Origin: Actinoplanes sp. KI2
GTDB lineage: Bacteria > Actinomycetota > Actinomycetes > Mycobacteriales > Micromonosporaceae
Length of the DNA stretch: 45,287 nucleotides
Direction: 5' to 3'
Assembly: GCF_025630775.1 (NCBI RefSeq)
Contig: NZ_JAOSZE010000068.1
Location: 1-45,287, forward strand
The notes under the pieces were generated by a model. It did no database searches and was not told where the DNA came from. It saw nothing but the letters and a program-made list of their open reading frames with translations. Made by a program: the position numbers and the translations under genes. Of this stretch, positions 1-7,678 are shown piece by piece; position 1 is the stretch's first letter, and each line of letters begins with the position of its first letter.

Positions 1-194
1 ATCAGGGCCACCGTCGCCGGCAGCACGAGAACGCCCCACCAGCTCACCAACTCGGCCAGCGCGAGCAGCGCGCCCAGCACCACCGTGCCCTCAAGGAACA
101 GGAAGCAGAGGAAGCCGCTCGGCGCGACATGGCGCAGCCGGAGCATCCGGGCATACAGCGGCGGGCGTGCCTCGCCGCGGCGGGGGCGGCTCAT
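1..194 (-). CDS. Membrane protein of unknown function (partial, cut by window edge)
   Basis: This is the first 64 codons of a minus-strand gene that runs off the window. It begins MSRPRRGEARPPLYARMLRL, a basic cytosolic head. A long hydrophobic stretch follows from about residue 28 to 48 and a second from about 51, separated by SWW, so at least two membrane segments are visible. Its ATG overlaps the holA stop codon as ATGA, implying co-transcription and translational coupling with holA. I do not recognise the family and assign no function. Confidence 0.6.
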   Translation of the reverse strand, partial: MSRPRRGEARPPLYARMLRLRHVAPSGFLCFLFLEGTVVLGALLALAELVSWWGVLVLPATVAL

Positions 195-1171
195 CGCGCC
201 CCTCCCCGGCGAGCCGCGACCACCGCGAAGACGGCCTGCTCGAGCGCATACCCACGATCCTCGGCACCACCTTTGACCGCGGCATTGCAGTCGGCGGCGG
301 CGCGCATCGCGTCGACCAGGCCCTCGGGGGTCCAGCCGCGGCTGCGCTCCTGGGCACGCTGAATCTTCCAGGCCGGCATGCCGAGCGTGCTGGCCAGTTG
401 GTAAGGGTTGCCGCGACCGGCCGCGGCGACCCTCGCCACCGTGCGCACGCCGTCGGCGATGGCGTCGGCGATCGGCACCGGGTCGACCCCGACGTGCAGC
501 GCCCAGCGCAGCGCCTCGAGCGCGCCGGGCACATCTCCGATCATCGCGGCGTCGGCCACCGTGAAGCCGCTCACCTCGGCGCGGCCCTTGTAGTAGCGCG
601 CCACCACCCCTTCGGTGATCTTGCCGTCGGTGTCGGCGAGCAGTTGCGAGCACGCCGCCGCGATCTCCCGCAGGTCGTTGCCGACCGACGCGAGCAGGGC
701 GGACGCGGCCGCCTCGTCGCACCGGCCCCCGTTGCGGCGGAACTCGTCGCGGACGAACGCGATCCGCTCCCGATCGCCCTTGAGCTTCGCCGCGGGCACC
801 ACGGTGGCCCCGGCCGCGCGCAGGCCGTCGGCGAGCGCCTTGCCCTTGGCGCCGCCGAGATGTGTGACGATCAGCGTCACCTCGGGGTCGGGACTCTTCG
901 CATACGCCAGCAGGGCGGCGATCAGATCTTTCCGCGCGTCCTGCCCGCTGCGGATCACCAGGACCCGCCGGCCGCCGAACAGCGACGGGCTCAGCATCTC
1001 GGCGACCTCGCCGGCCGAGATCGCGCCGCCCTCGTACTCCCGGACGTCCGCGTCGGGCTCGGCGGCGCGCGCCGTATCCACCGCTGCCGTGACCGCGCGG
1101 GCGGCAAGCAACTCCTCGTCGCCGAGGATGAGCAGCAGCGGATCGGGAGGTGCGGTGTTCACGCCCAACAT
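191..1171 (-). CDS. holA: DNA polymerase III subunit delta
   Basis: HolA is the clamp-loader delta subunit that opens the beta sliding clamp during replication. The start chosen gives 326 residues, normal for the family. The protein opens with LLLILGDEELLAARAV, the usual delta N-terminal strand-helix unit, followed by the Rossmann-like segment with RRVLVIRSG and the all-alpha collar toward the C-terminus (GNDLREIAAACSQLL, then a helical domain ending near AARRGGAR). An upstream in-frame ATG at 1339 would add 56 residues of Arg/Ser/Thr-rich sequence unlike the family, so I take ATG 1171; GTG 1162 is also possible. The gene follows comEC after 217 bases, a common actinobacterial arrangement, and overlaps the next gene by ATGA. 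Confidence 0.88.
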   Translation of the reverse strand: MLGVNTAPPDPLLLILGDEELLAARAVTAAVDTARAAEPDADVREYEGGAISAGEVAEMLSPSLFGGRRVLVIRSGQDARKDLIAALLAYAKSPDPEVTLIVTHLGGAKGKALADGLRAAGATVVPAAKLKGDRERIAFVRDEFRRNGGRCDEAAASALLASVGNDLREIAAACSQLLADTDGKITEGVVARYYKGRAEVSGFTVADAAMIGDVPGALEALRWALHVGVDPVPIADAIADGVRTVARVAAAGRGNPYQLASTLGMPAWKIQRAQERSRGWTPEGLVDAMRAAADCNAAVKGGAEDRGYALEQAVFAVVAARRGGAR

Positions 1172-1388
1172 CGTCGCACGGGGGTCCGACGTTTCCGCGA
1201 GGCTCACTCCTACGCGCAGATTGCCGATCGCCGAATGCGAAAGCCGACATATCGGCGTCCCGCCATGCGTCTGACCCTGTACGGTCGCTCGATCAGGCTG
1301 AATGTCCACAGCGCGCCACGACTTGGTCACCATAGTCATCGGCCATCACCTATCCTCCCCGCATCGACCATCCGGGCGTGTCGACCGA

Positions 1389-3701
1389 CTACCTGGCCGG
1401 CGGCGAGCCCCGGGCCACCACGGCGAGGCCGCGCCCCGTGGCGACCGCGGCAAGATCTCCCGATTCATCCGTACGCAGCACCCGCGCCCCGCCCCGCGCC
1501 AGCCGCGCGAGCAGCGACGCGTTCGGATGGCCGTAGACGTTGTCCTTGCCGACCGACACCAGCGCCACGGCCGGATCGATCGCGTCGAGGAACTCCGGCG
1601 CCTGGTAGCTCGATCCGTGGTGCGCGACCTTCAATACGTCGGCCCGCAGCGCGCCCGCCCCGAGGTGTCGCAGCAGTTCGTCCTGCTCCTCGGTCTCCGC
1701 GTCGCCGGGCAGCAGCAACGTCTCGCCCTTGACCTCGGCCCGCAGCACCAGGGAGTTGTTGTTCGGGTCGGAGTTGGTGCCGTGCAGCGGCTCGTACGGT
1801 CCGATCACGGTCAGCCGCAGGCCGCCGACCGCGTACGCCCAGCCTGGCCCGACCACGTGCAGCGGGAGCCGCCCGGCCGCGGCCACCACGGACGCCCGGC
1901 CCGCGGGCGGATCGGGCCAGCCGGGGCCGACGACGGCCAGCACCTGACGCCCGCGGAACACCCCGGCCACCCCGCCGACGTGGTCGACGTGGAAGTGGCT
2001 GACCACGAACAGCACGATCTGACGCACTCCGAGCCGGCGCAGGCAGTGGTCGACCGGGTCGGGCTCGGGTCCGGCATCGACCACTACCGCACGCGCCGGA
2101 CCGGCGGGCAGCACGATCGCGTCGCCCTGGCCGACCGCGCACGCGACGATCACCCAGTTGCCCGGTGGCCAGCCGGAGGCGACCACCCGTACCGGCAGCG
2201 CACCCAGCATCCCGGCCAGGGCCGTCACCAGCACCAGCCGCCGCACGATCGCCCGGAGGGCCGCCACCAGCAGCGCCACCGTGATCGCCGCGAGCAGCAG
2301 CGCGCCCCACACCCCGGCCGGCCAGGGCAGCGCCCCGGACGGCACCCGGGCGCCGTAGGTCGCGACCAGCACCAGCCACCTCGCCGGCCAATGCGCCAGC
2401 CAGGCCGCAAACTCGGCCCCGCCGGGCCACACCGGCGAGAGCACGGCCGCGGCGACCCCGAGCAGGGTGGCGGGGGCGATCGCGGGGACGACCACGAGAT
2501 TGGCCGGGACGGCCACGAGACTGACCGTGCCGGACAGGCCGGCGATGACCGGGCCGCACGCCACCTGCGCGGCCGCGGGAACGGCCAGCGCCTCGGCCGC
2601 GCCCGCCGGCCAGCCGCGTCGCCGCAGCGCGTCCCGCCATGGCGGCGCCAGCAGCAGCAGACCCGCCGTGGCCAGCGTCGACAGCGCGAACCCGGGATCG
2701 GCGGCCAGTTCCGGGTCGTACAGGATGAGGACCGCGACCGCGGCACCCAGGGCAGGCAACGCGGCCCTGGGCCGCCCGGAGGCGAGGCCGATCAGGCCGA
2801 TCGCGCCCATGGCGGCCGCACGCACCACGCTCGGCGACGGCCTGGCCAGGATTACGAAACCCACCAGCACGACCGCACAGACCGCGGCGCGCGTCACCGG
2901 CCCGGCGCGGGTCCGTTGCATCGCGAAGAGCACGACGCCCAGCAGGATGGCGACGTTGGCGCCGCTGACGGCCATCAGATGCGTCATCCCGGTCGTCCGG
3001 AAATCGTCGCCCAGGGCCGGATCAAGGCGGCTGGTATCGCCCACGACAAGACCGGGCAGCAGCCCGCCGACATCGTCGGGGAGCGGCTCGCAGGCGCGCT
3101 GCAAGCCGGACCGCAGCACCCCCGCCGCGCGTTGCACCCACGGTGGCTGCCCGATCAGCCGGGGAGGCTCCTTGCTGGAAAGGACGGCCGCGCGCAGGTC
3201 ACCGCCGCGCGGCGGGATCAGCTTGCCGCGGGCGGTCAGGCGCTGACCGGGCAGCAGGCCGCGCCAGCCCGGACCGCTACCGAGCACCAGCGCACGCGCC
3301 GACAACCGCAGCGGCGGCCCGTCCTCGGCGACGACCTCGCTCAGATCGACCGCGACCAGGTACGTCGGAGGCAGGCCCGGCGACCCGTGCACGGCACGCG
3401 GGTCGTCGCGGACCACGGCTTCCACCCGTACCGGATCTCCGGCCCGCATCAGCGCGATCAGCGGCCCGGATTCGCGGGTCGTGACCCGCGCGCCGGTCAT
3501 GCCGGCGCCACAGCCCGCGCCGAGCAGGGCCGCCACCGCGATCCAGCGGGCCGGATGCGGCGGCAGGACCGCAACTGCCAGCGCCGCCCCGCCGAGGGCA
3601 GCCGCGCCGAGCAGGAGGCCGGAGCGGGCGGAGAGAAAGAGCGCCGCGAGCGAAGACAGCCAGACCGCTACCGCAAACCCCGCAAGCCGAAGATCCGTCA
3701 T
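1389..3701 (-). CDS. comEC: ComEC/Rec2 family DNA-uptake channel protein
   Basis: This 770-residue membrane protein is a ComEC homologue, the inner-membrane channel for single-stranded DNA in natural transformation. From the N-terminus it shows hydrophobic helices (1-65), the DUF4131-type domain (about 65-180), the multi-helix competence domain (about 200-490), and a C-terminal metallo-beta-lactamase domain. The last carries the metal motif HFHVDH, the later LLLPGDAE Asp, and KVAHHGSSY, so the nuclease-like domain looks intact. The ATG overlaps the comEA stop as ATGA, giving a comEA-comEC unit. Actinobacteria widely keep comEA/comEC although transformation is rarely shown, so the role in DNA uptake is inferred. 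Confidence 0.9.
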   Translation of the reverse strand: MTDLRLAGFAVAVWLSSLAALFLSARSGLLLGAAALGGAALAVAVLPPHPARWIAVAALLGAGCGAGMTGARVTTRESGPLIALMRAGDPVRVEAVVRDDPRAVHGSPGLPPTYLVAVDLSEVVAEDGPPLRLSARALVLGSGPGWRGLLPGQRLTARGKLIPPRGGDLRAAVLSSKEPPRLIGQPPWVQRAAGVLRSGLQRACEPLPDDVGGLLPGLVVGDTSRLDPALGDDFRTTGMTHLMAVSGANVAILLGVVLFAMQRTRAGPVTRAAVCAVVLVGFVILARPSPSVVRAAAMGAIGLIGLASGRPRAALPALGAAVAVLILYDPELAADPGFALSTLATAGLLLLAPPWRDALRRRGWPAGAAEALAVPAAAQVACGPVIAGLSGTVSLVAVPANLVVVPAIAPATLLGVAAAVLSPVWPGGAEFAAWLAHWPARWLVLVATYGARVPSGALPWPAGVWGALLLAAITVALLVAALRAIVRRLVLVTALAGMLGALPVRVVASGWPPGNWVIVACAVGQGDAIVLPAGPARAVVVDAGPEPDPVDHCLRRLGVRQIVLFVVSHFHVDHVGGVAGVFRGRQVLAVVGPGWPDPPAGRASVVAAAGRLPLHVVGPGWAYAVGGLRLTVIGPYEPLHGTNSDPNNNSLVLRAEVKGETLLLPGDAETEEQDELLRHLGAGALRADVLKVAHHGSSYQAPEFLDAIDPAVALVSVGKDNVYGHPNASLLARLARGGARVLRTDESGDLAAVATGRGLAVVARGSPPAR

Positions 3702-5143
3702 ACCGTCACCAGGTCTTTCAGCTGCTCGTAGCGGGCGTCGCCGATGCCGTCGACCTTGCGCAGGTCGCTGACCGCCCGGAAGCCGCCCTGGGCGGTGCGC
3801 GCATCGAGGATCCGCTGGGCGAGCACCGGGCCGACGCCGGGCAGGGTGTCCAGGTCAGCGAGGGTGGCGGTGTTCAAATTGACCAGACCGCCCGGACGTA
3901 CGGCAGCACCGGTCGCCGCCGGACCGGCGGGCATCGCCGCGCCCGGGGACGGGGTGACGCCGACCATGATGAGCTCGCCATCGACCACCTTGCGGGCCAG
4001 GTTGAGCATCGCCACGTCGACGCCGGGCTCGGGGCCGCCGGCCGCGTCCAGCGCGTCGGCCACGCGGGCGCCGGGCGGCAGCCGTACTAGGCCTGGCTTG
4101 CGGACCTTGCCGCCCACCGCGACCACCAGTTCGGTGGCGGCGGCGCTGGCGTCCACGGGGCCGGACGGCTCCATAACCGCGCCGGTCGCGCCGAACGACG
4201 GCGGCGCGACGGTCTCCACCTGCGGCCGGGCGTGCCAGGCCAGATAGGCGGCGATCGCGAGCACGGCGACGGCCACCGCGGCCAGCGCCTTGACGCCGCG
4301 CCGACCGGGGTCGAACGCGCCGAGTCCGAGGCGACGGCCGGCCTCGGGCACGCCGCCGCCGAACGCTCCCGCGCTGCTCAACGCGGGTTCTGGCTCGTCG
4401 AGATCGGGGTCGGGCGCAGCCGGCCAGGGCACGGCATCGTCCGGATCCTCCGGCAGGACCCACGCGGGCGGTGGCAGCGGACGGCGCGAAGGGTCGGCGG
4501 GGCGCACGGTCGGCGTCCGGGAGGAGCCGAACGGCTCGGCGTCGTGCATGAGATCTCCGAGGTCGGGCGGTGGATCGGGTGGGCTCTCGGCGGGTGGCAT
4601 ATCGGCGTGCGGGCGCTCGGCGTGCAGGCGCTCGGCGTGCAGGCGCTCGGCGTGCGGGCGCTCGGCGTGCGGGCGCTCGGCGTGCGAGCTCCCGGCGGGC
4701 GGGCTCTTGGGCAGCGCTGCCGTCGCGAGCGACGCCGGCGGCGAGGCCCACGGCGTTCCCGGCCGGTAGCCACAGGTCGCGTCCGATTCGGACACTTCCG
4801 GCACGTCGATCACGGGAGTAGCCGCCTCCGGCGCCGTACCCGGGTCGAAGTCGTCCGGCGCCATACCCGGGTTGAAGTCGTCCGGCGCCATACTCGGGTC
4901 GAAGTCGTCCGGCAGCGGATCCAGGTCGACGTCGTCCGGCCACGTGGAGATGACGTCCGACCAGTCCAGCGGCTCGCCTGCCTCGGCGAGATCGGTGAGC
5001 GCCGTCGTGTAGCGGGACGAGGGAAGCGGACCGCCGTAGAGGATGCGTCGCGGGGCCGCGGTGGCGGCCCGGTCGCGTACGTCATCGATCGTCGCGGCCA
5101 GGACCGACCGCAGCCTTGCCGCTACGACGTCGTCCTCACGCAC
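3698..5143 (-). CDS. comEA: ComEA family helix-hairpin-helix DNA-binding protein
   Basis: This is a membrane-anchored DNA receptor for competence. It has a long N-terminal region rich in Asp/Pro/Glu, one membrane segment (ALAAVAVAVLAIAAYLAWHA), then an SLBB-like domain (VAVGGKVRKPGLVRLPPGAR), then a C-terminal helix-hairpin-helix pair (NLNTATLADLDTLPGVGP and DLRKVDGIGDARYEQL). It is longer than a typical ComEA of roughly 200 to 300 residues because of the low-complexity N-terminal half, which holds two tandem repeats described separately. GTG 5143 starts MREDDVVAARLRSVLAA and has a TACCGT box 7 bases upstream; GTG 5176 would add 11 residues without a clear ribosome site. It is the first gene of the comEA-comEC unit. 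Confidence 0.85.
   Translation of the reverse strand: MREDDVVAARLRSVLAATIDDVRDRAATAAPRRILYGGPLPSSRYTTALTDLAEAGEPLDWSDVISTWPDDVDLDPLPDDFDPSMAPDDFNPGMAPDDFDPGTAPEAATPVIDVPEVSESDATCGYRPGTPWASPPASLATAALPKSPPAGSSHAERPHAERPHAERLHAERLHAERPHADMPPAESPPDPPPDLGDLMHDAEPFGSSRTPTVRPADPSRRPLPPPAWVLPEDPDDAVPWPAAPDPDLDEPEPALSSAGAFGGGVPEAGRRLGLGAFDPGRRGVKALAAVAVAVLAIAAYLAWHARPQVETVAPPSFGATGAVMEPSGPVDASAAATELVVAVGGKVRKPGLVRLPPGARVADALDAAGGPEPGVDVAMLNLARKVVDGELIMVGVTPSPGAAMPAGPAATGAAVRPGGLVNLNTATLADLDTLPGVGPVLAQRILDARTAQGGFRAVSDLRKVDGIGDARYEQLKDLVTV
4604..4693 (-). repeat. 15-bp tandem repeat inside comEA (His-Ala-Glu-Arg-Pro)
   Basis: Six consecutive 15-base units; five are near-identical (plus-strand ggcgtgcgggcgctc with a g/a change) and the sixth is degenerate. 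In frame they encode HAERP/HAERL units in the cytosolic N-terminal half of ComEA, so copy-number change would keep the frame. Confidence 0.9.
4828..4908 (-). repeat. 27-bp tandem repeat inside comEA (DDF-D/N-P-x-x-AP)
   Basis: Three adjacent 27-base units on the plus strand beginning ccggcgcc, with a fourth degenerate one after them. They encode MAPDDFNPG-type nonapeptides, an acidic repeat upstream of the HAERP repeat in the same protein. Confidence 0.85.
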
Positions 5144-5150
5144 GCCAGGC

Positions 5151-5156
5151 ACGGTA
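5151..5156 (-). promoter_or_regulatory. Candidate -10 box for comEA (leaderless)
   Basis: TACCGT on the minus strand lies 7 bases before GTG 5143, matching TAnnnT. A transcript starting at or next to the start codon would have no leader. No good -35 is seen. Confidence 0.35.
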
Positions 5157-5203
5157 GGGAATTCGCCGGGCGCCACGCTCGACCAATTTGGAGCCCTGTG
5201 GAT

Positions 5204-5212
5204 TGTGGATAA
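5204..5212 (-). promoter_or_regulatory. Perfect DnaA-box-like 9-mer in the comEA/methyltransferase promoter region
   Basis: The minus strand reads TTATCCACA, the textbook DnaA box. A weaker TGTGGATTG overlaps it at 5198-5206. It sits in the divergent intergenic region between comEA and the gene at 5249. One box could be chance or a DnaA-responsive operator; it is not an origin. Confidence 0.4.
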
Positions 5213-5248
5213 CTGCCACGGCCCACTGTTTTGTGCTAAGGACTGCGT

Positions 5249-6043
5249 GTGGAAACGGCGATTACCGCGGCTGCGATGGTCGAGTCGATCACGCGGCTGC
5301 GCGCTGCGGGCTGCGTATTCGCCGAGGATGAGGCCGAGGTGCTGCGCGCCGCGGCGACCGACGAGACCGCCCTGCGGGCGATGGTCGAGCGACGCGCGCT
5401 GGGCGAACCGCTCGAGCAGGTCGTCGGCTACGCCGACTTCTGCGGGGTCCGGGTCCGGCTGCTGCCGGGCGTCTTTGTTCCTCGCGTACGCAGTGAGCTT
5501 CTCGTCCGGATGGCGAGTGCGGCTGCCTCCGCGGGGTCGGTCGTGGTCGACCTGTGCTGCGGGTCGGGCGCCCTAGGGCTGGCGGTGCGCGCGCAACGGC
5601 CCGGGATCGAGCTGCACGCCGCCGACGTCGACCCGGTGGCGGTGGCCTGCGCCCGGGACAACCTGGGCGACAACGTCTACCAGGGCGACCTCTTCGACGC
5701 GTTGCCCACGGGTCTGCGCGGCCGGATCGACGTGCTGCTGGCCAATGTGCCCTATGTCGCGACGCGGCACATCGCGCTACTGCCCGCCGAGGCCCGCGAT
5801 CACGAGCCACCCACCGCGCTGGACGGCGGCGACGACGGTCTCGACGTCTTCCGGGCGGTGGCCTGCCGGGCCGGCGAGTGGCTCGCGCCCCGCGGAATCG
5901 TGCTCTCCGAGATCACCGGGGCGCAGGTCGAGACGGCCCTGGCCGTGGCCGAGGACGCCGGGCTCGCGGTTGACCTGGGCTACGACGATGATCTTGAGGC
6001 CCGGGTCGTACGGGGGCAGAAAACTGTCGGTCCGGTGCGCTAG
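5249..6043 (+). CDS. PrmC/HemK-related protein N5-glutamine methyltransferase (second paralogue type)
   Basis: This 264-residue SAM-dependent methyltransferase has a helical N-terminal domain (about 1-75, with GEPLEQVVGYADFCG as in PrmC) and a class I Rossmann domain with motif I VVVDLCCGSGALGLAV and the acidic loop HAADVDPVAV. The catalytic NPPY loop of PrmC is replaced by NVPY. Loss of the first Pro is, from memory, a feature of the actinobacterial PrmC-related subfamily, so the true substrate may not be release factor Gln. The GTG start has an AAGGA site about 7 bases upstream; ATG 5276 is an alternative. Confidence 0.75.
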   Translation: METAITAAAMVESITRLRAAGCVFAEDEAEVLRAAATDETALRAMVERRALGEPLEQVVGYADFCGVRVRLLPGVFVPRVRSELLVRMASAAASAGSVVVDLCCGSGALGLAVRAQRPGIELHAADVDPVAVACARDNLGDNVYQGDLFDALPTGLRGRIDVLLANVPYVATRHIALLPAEARDHEPPTALDGGDDGLDVFRAVACRAGEWLAPRGIVLSEITGAQVETALAVAEDAGLAVDLGYDDDLEARVVRGQKTVGPVR

Positions 6044-6063
6044 GGTCGGCGGCCTCAGGGGAG

Positions 6064-7416
6064 ATGAGGCATCGGGTGGGCCTGCTGGAGAGGATTGCCC
6101 GAGCGCGACTCGGCGGTCAGGTGATCCGCCGGCTGCGCCGAGCAGGGTTCACCGATGCACGATACGACGCACGCGGTTTCCGGGTCCGCTTCACCGCGGA
6201 CGGTGACGAGACATCGACGATCCTGGAGCTCGCCCCGCTGCTGGCGATGCGGGGCAGGCGACGGAGAGGCCAGGTGGATCGGTTCGTCGCCGGCCTGGTG
6301 ACGGCGCCGGAACTGCCGCAGGGTTGGGCGGAGGTGCGGCCGCTGCTGCGCCCGGTGTTGCGGGGAGGCACGCCGGGGTCGCCGCTGCGGCGTCCAGTTC
6401 TGCCATTCCTGTACGAGTACGTGGTGGTAGATCAGCCGGAGACGATGACCTACGTCGGGCCGGATCAGCCGGCCGTCTGGGGGGTGAGCGCGGAGGAGGT
6501 ATTCGCAGCGGCCCGGGCGAACCTGTCCGGAGCGGTGCTGCAGGGGGTAGCGACCGAGCCGGTGGTGGTGCGGTTCGTCGACGACGGGGACGCCTACTGG
6601 ACGTCACACTTGCTGCTCGAGCGTTGGCTCGAGGGGTTGGCGGGACAGGTGGGCGGTGTGCCGGTGGCGTTCGCGCCGGAGCGCGGCACGTTGCTGGTCA
6701 CGGCGGACGCGAGCGAGCACCTCCCAGGGCTCTTCGCCCAGGCGGAGGAGATCTACGCGGCCTCCGCACGGCCAATCACGCCGATGGCATATCGGTCCGA
6801 CGAGCGCGGTTGCACGGTGCCCTACACGGTGGCGCCCGACCATCCGCTGCACCAGGCGGTGCGGCGGGCCGAGCGGGTGCTGGCCGTCCACGAGTACAGC
6901 CGCCAGGCCGCCCAACCGCCCGAGCACGCCGACCAACGCCGCGGGCCGCTCAGACCGAGCAAACCCGCTGCGCCCGGTGGGCCAGGTAAGCCAGGCGGGT
7001 CGAGCTGGCCTGGCGGGTCCGGTGAGCCCGGCGAGACCGGTGAGCCCGGCGGCACCGGCGGGACCGGTGCGCCCGGCGGGACCGATGAGCCCGGCGGGAC
7101 CGATGAGCCCGGCGAGACCGATGAGCCCGGCGGGACCAGCGGGACCGATGGGTTGACGGACGGCGTGGCAATGGCGGAGCTCAGGCTCGTGGGCTCGGCG
7201 GCGGAGGGCTGGCGCACGCGGGCGGTCTGGGGTCGCGACGAGGCGGCGCTTCTGCCGGAGGCTGACGAGGTGCAGCTCGGCGATGATGTCCGCCCGTGGA
7301 GCGACGTGCTGACGCACCTGACCGTGGTGCCTGGCTACGAGCCCACGCGCTGGGCAGCCGTCGGCTGGCCGGGGCGGCTAGGACCAGTGGCGGGGTGCGG
7401 GAACTCGTCGCACTGA
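6064..7416 (+). CDS. Uncharacterised protein with collagen-like Gly-Pro linker
   Basis: A 450-residue soluble protein whose family I cannot name. Residues about 1-300 form a folded region with YEYVVVDQPETMTYVG, an A-x-x-NL segment (EEVFAAARANL) and MTPMAYRSDERG-like text; the A-x-x-NL layout loosely recalls DUF1444, which is only a suggestion. Residues about 316-365 are a Gly-Pro-Glu-Thr repeat (GGTDEPGGTDEPGETDEPGG). A short folded tail follows (AELRLVGSAAEGWRTRAVWG). The start is uncertain: GTG 6076 has AGGGGAG at a better distance than ATG 6064. The last codons run into the 38-bp repeat at 7395, so the C-terminus CGNSSH is repeat-encoded. The gene begins 20 bases after the methyltransferase stop. 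Confidence 0.6.
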   Translation: MRHRVGLLERIARARLGGQVIRRLRRAGFTDARYDARGFRVRFTADGDETSTILELAPLLAMRGRRRRGQVDRFVAGLVTAPELPQGWAEVRPLLRPVLRGGTPGSPLRRPVLPFLYEYVVVDQPETMTYVGPDQPAVWGVSAEEVFAAARANLSGAVLQGVATEPVVVRFVDDGDAYWTSHLLLERWLEGLAGQVGGVPVAFAPERGTLLVTADASEHLPGLFAQAEEIYAASARPITPMAYRSDERGCTVPYTVAPDHPLHQAVRRAERVLAVHEYSRQAAQPPEHADQRRGPLRPSKPAAPGGPGKPGGSSWPGGSGEPGETGEPGGTGGTGAPGGTDEPGGTDEPGETDEPGGTSGTDGLTDGVAMAELRLVGSAAEGWRTRAVWGRDEAALLPEADEVQLGDDVRPWSDVLTHLTVVPGYEPTRWAAVGWPGRLGPVAGCGNSSH

Positions 7417-7508
7417 CCCGCGGCGTGAACCGGTGCGGGCACTCGTCGCGCTGACCCGCGGCGTGGGTCGGTGCGGCACTCGTCGCGCTGACCTGCGGTG
7501 TGGGGCGG
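7395..7508 (+). repeat. Three tandem 38-bp direct repeats overlapping a gene end
   Basis: Units at 7395-7432, 7433-7470 and about 7471-7508. Each begins gtgcgg and contains actcgtcgcgctgacc followed by a cgcggcgtg-like part. Units 1 and 2 are nearly identical; unit 3 lacks one base and carries a few changes. There are no spacers. Unit 1 contains the stop codon region of the upstream gene. The rest of the 262-base gap up to 7678 shows no gene. Confidence 0.8.
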
Positions 7509-7678
7509 CCACTGGGCGGCCGAGTTCGCCGGCGGCCCGGGCCACCCGGATGGCGAGCCGGTGTCGTCGTTCGGGTGCGGTGGCGAAGTGCTGTGGCGAT
7601 ATGACTGGCGGGGGCCGAGTGAATAGCGGCACTTAGGGCGCGCACGACCCGAGGCGGTCGGGACGGGACGGGTGGGGT

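Noticed and set aside
1172..1339. N-terminal extension of HolA to ATG 1339
   Set aside because: The added 56 residues do not resemble HolA and the family-like start LLLILGDEE lies just after ATG 1171.
1302..3731. Plus-strand open frame of 809 codons antisense to comEC
   Set aside because: Shadow frame rich in Gln/Arg/His; comEC on the other strand carries all functional motifs.
5198..5212. Replication origin
   Set aside because: Only one good DnaA box, no AT-rich unwinding region, and no dnaA/dnaN neighbours.
7395..7508. CRISPR array
   Set aside because: The three units abut with no spacers and no cas genes are present.
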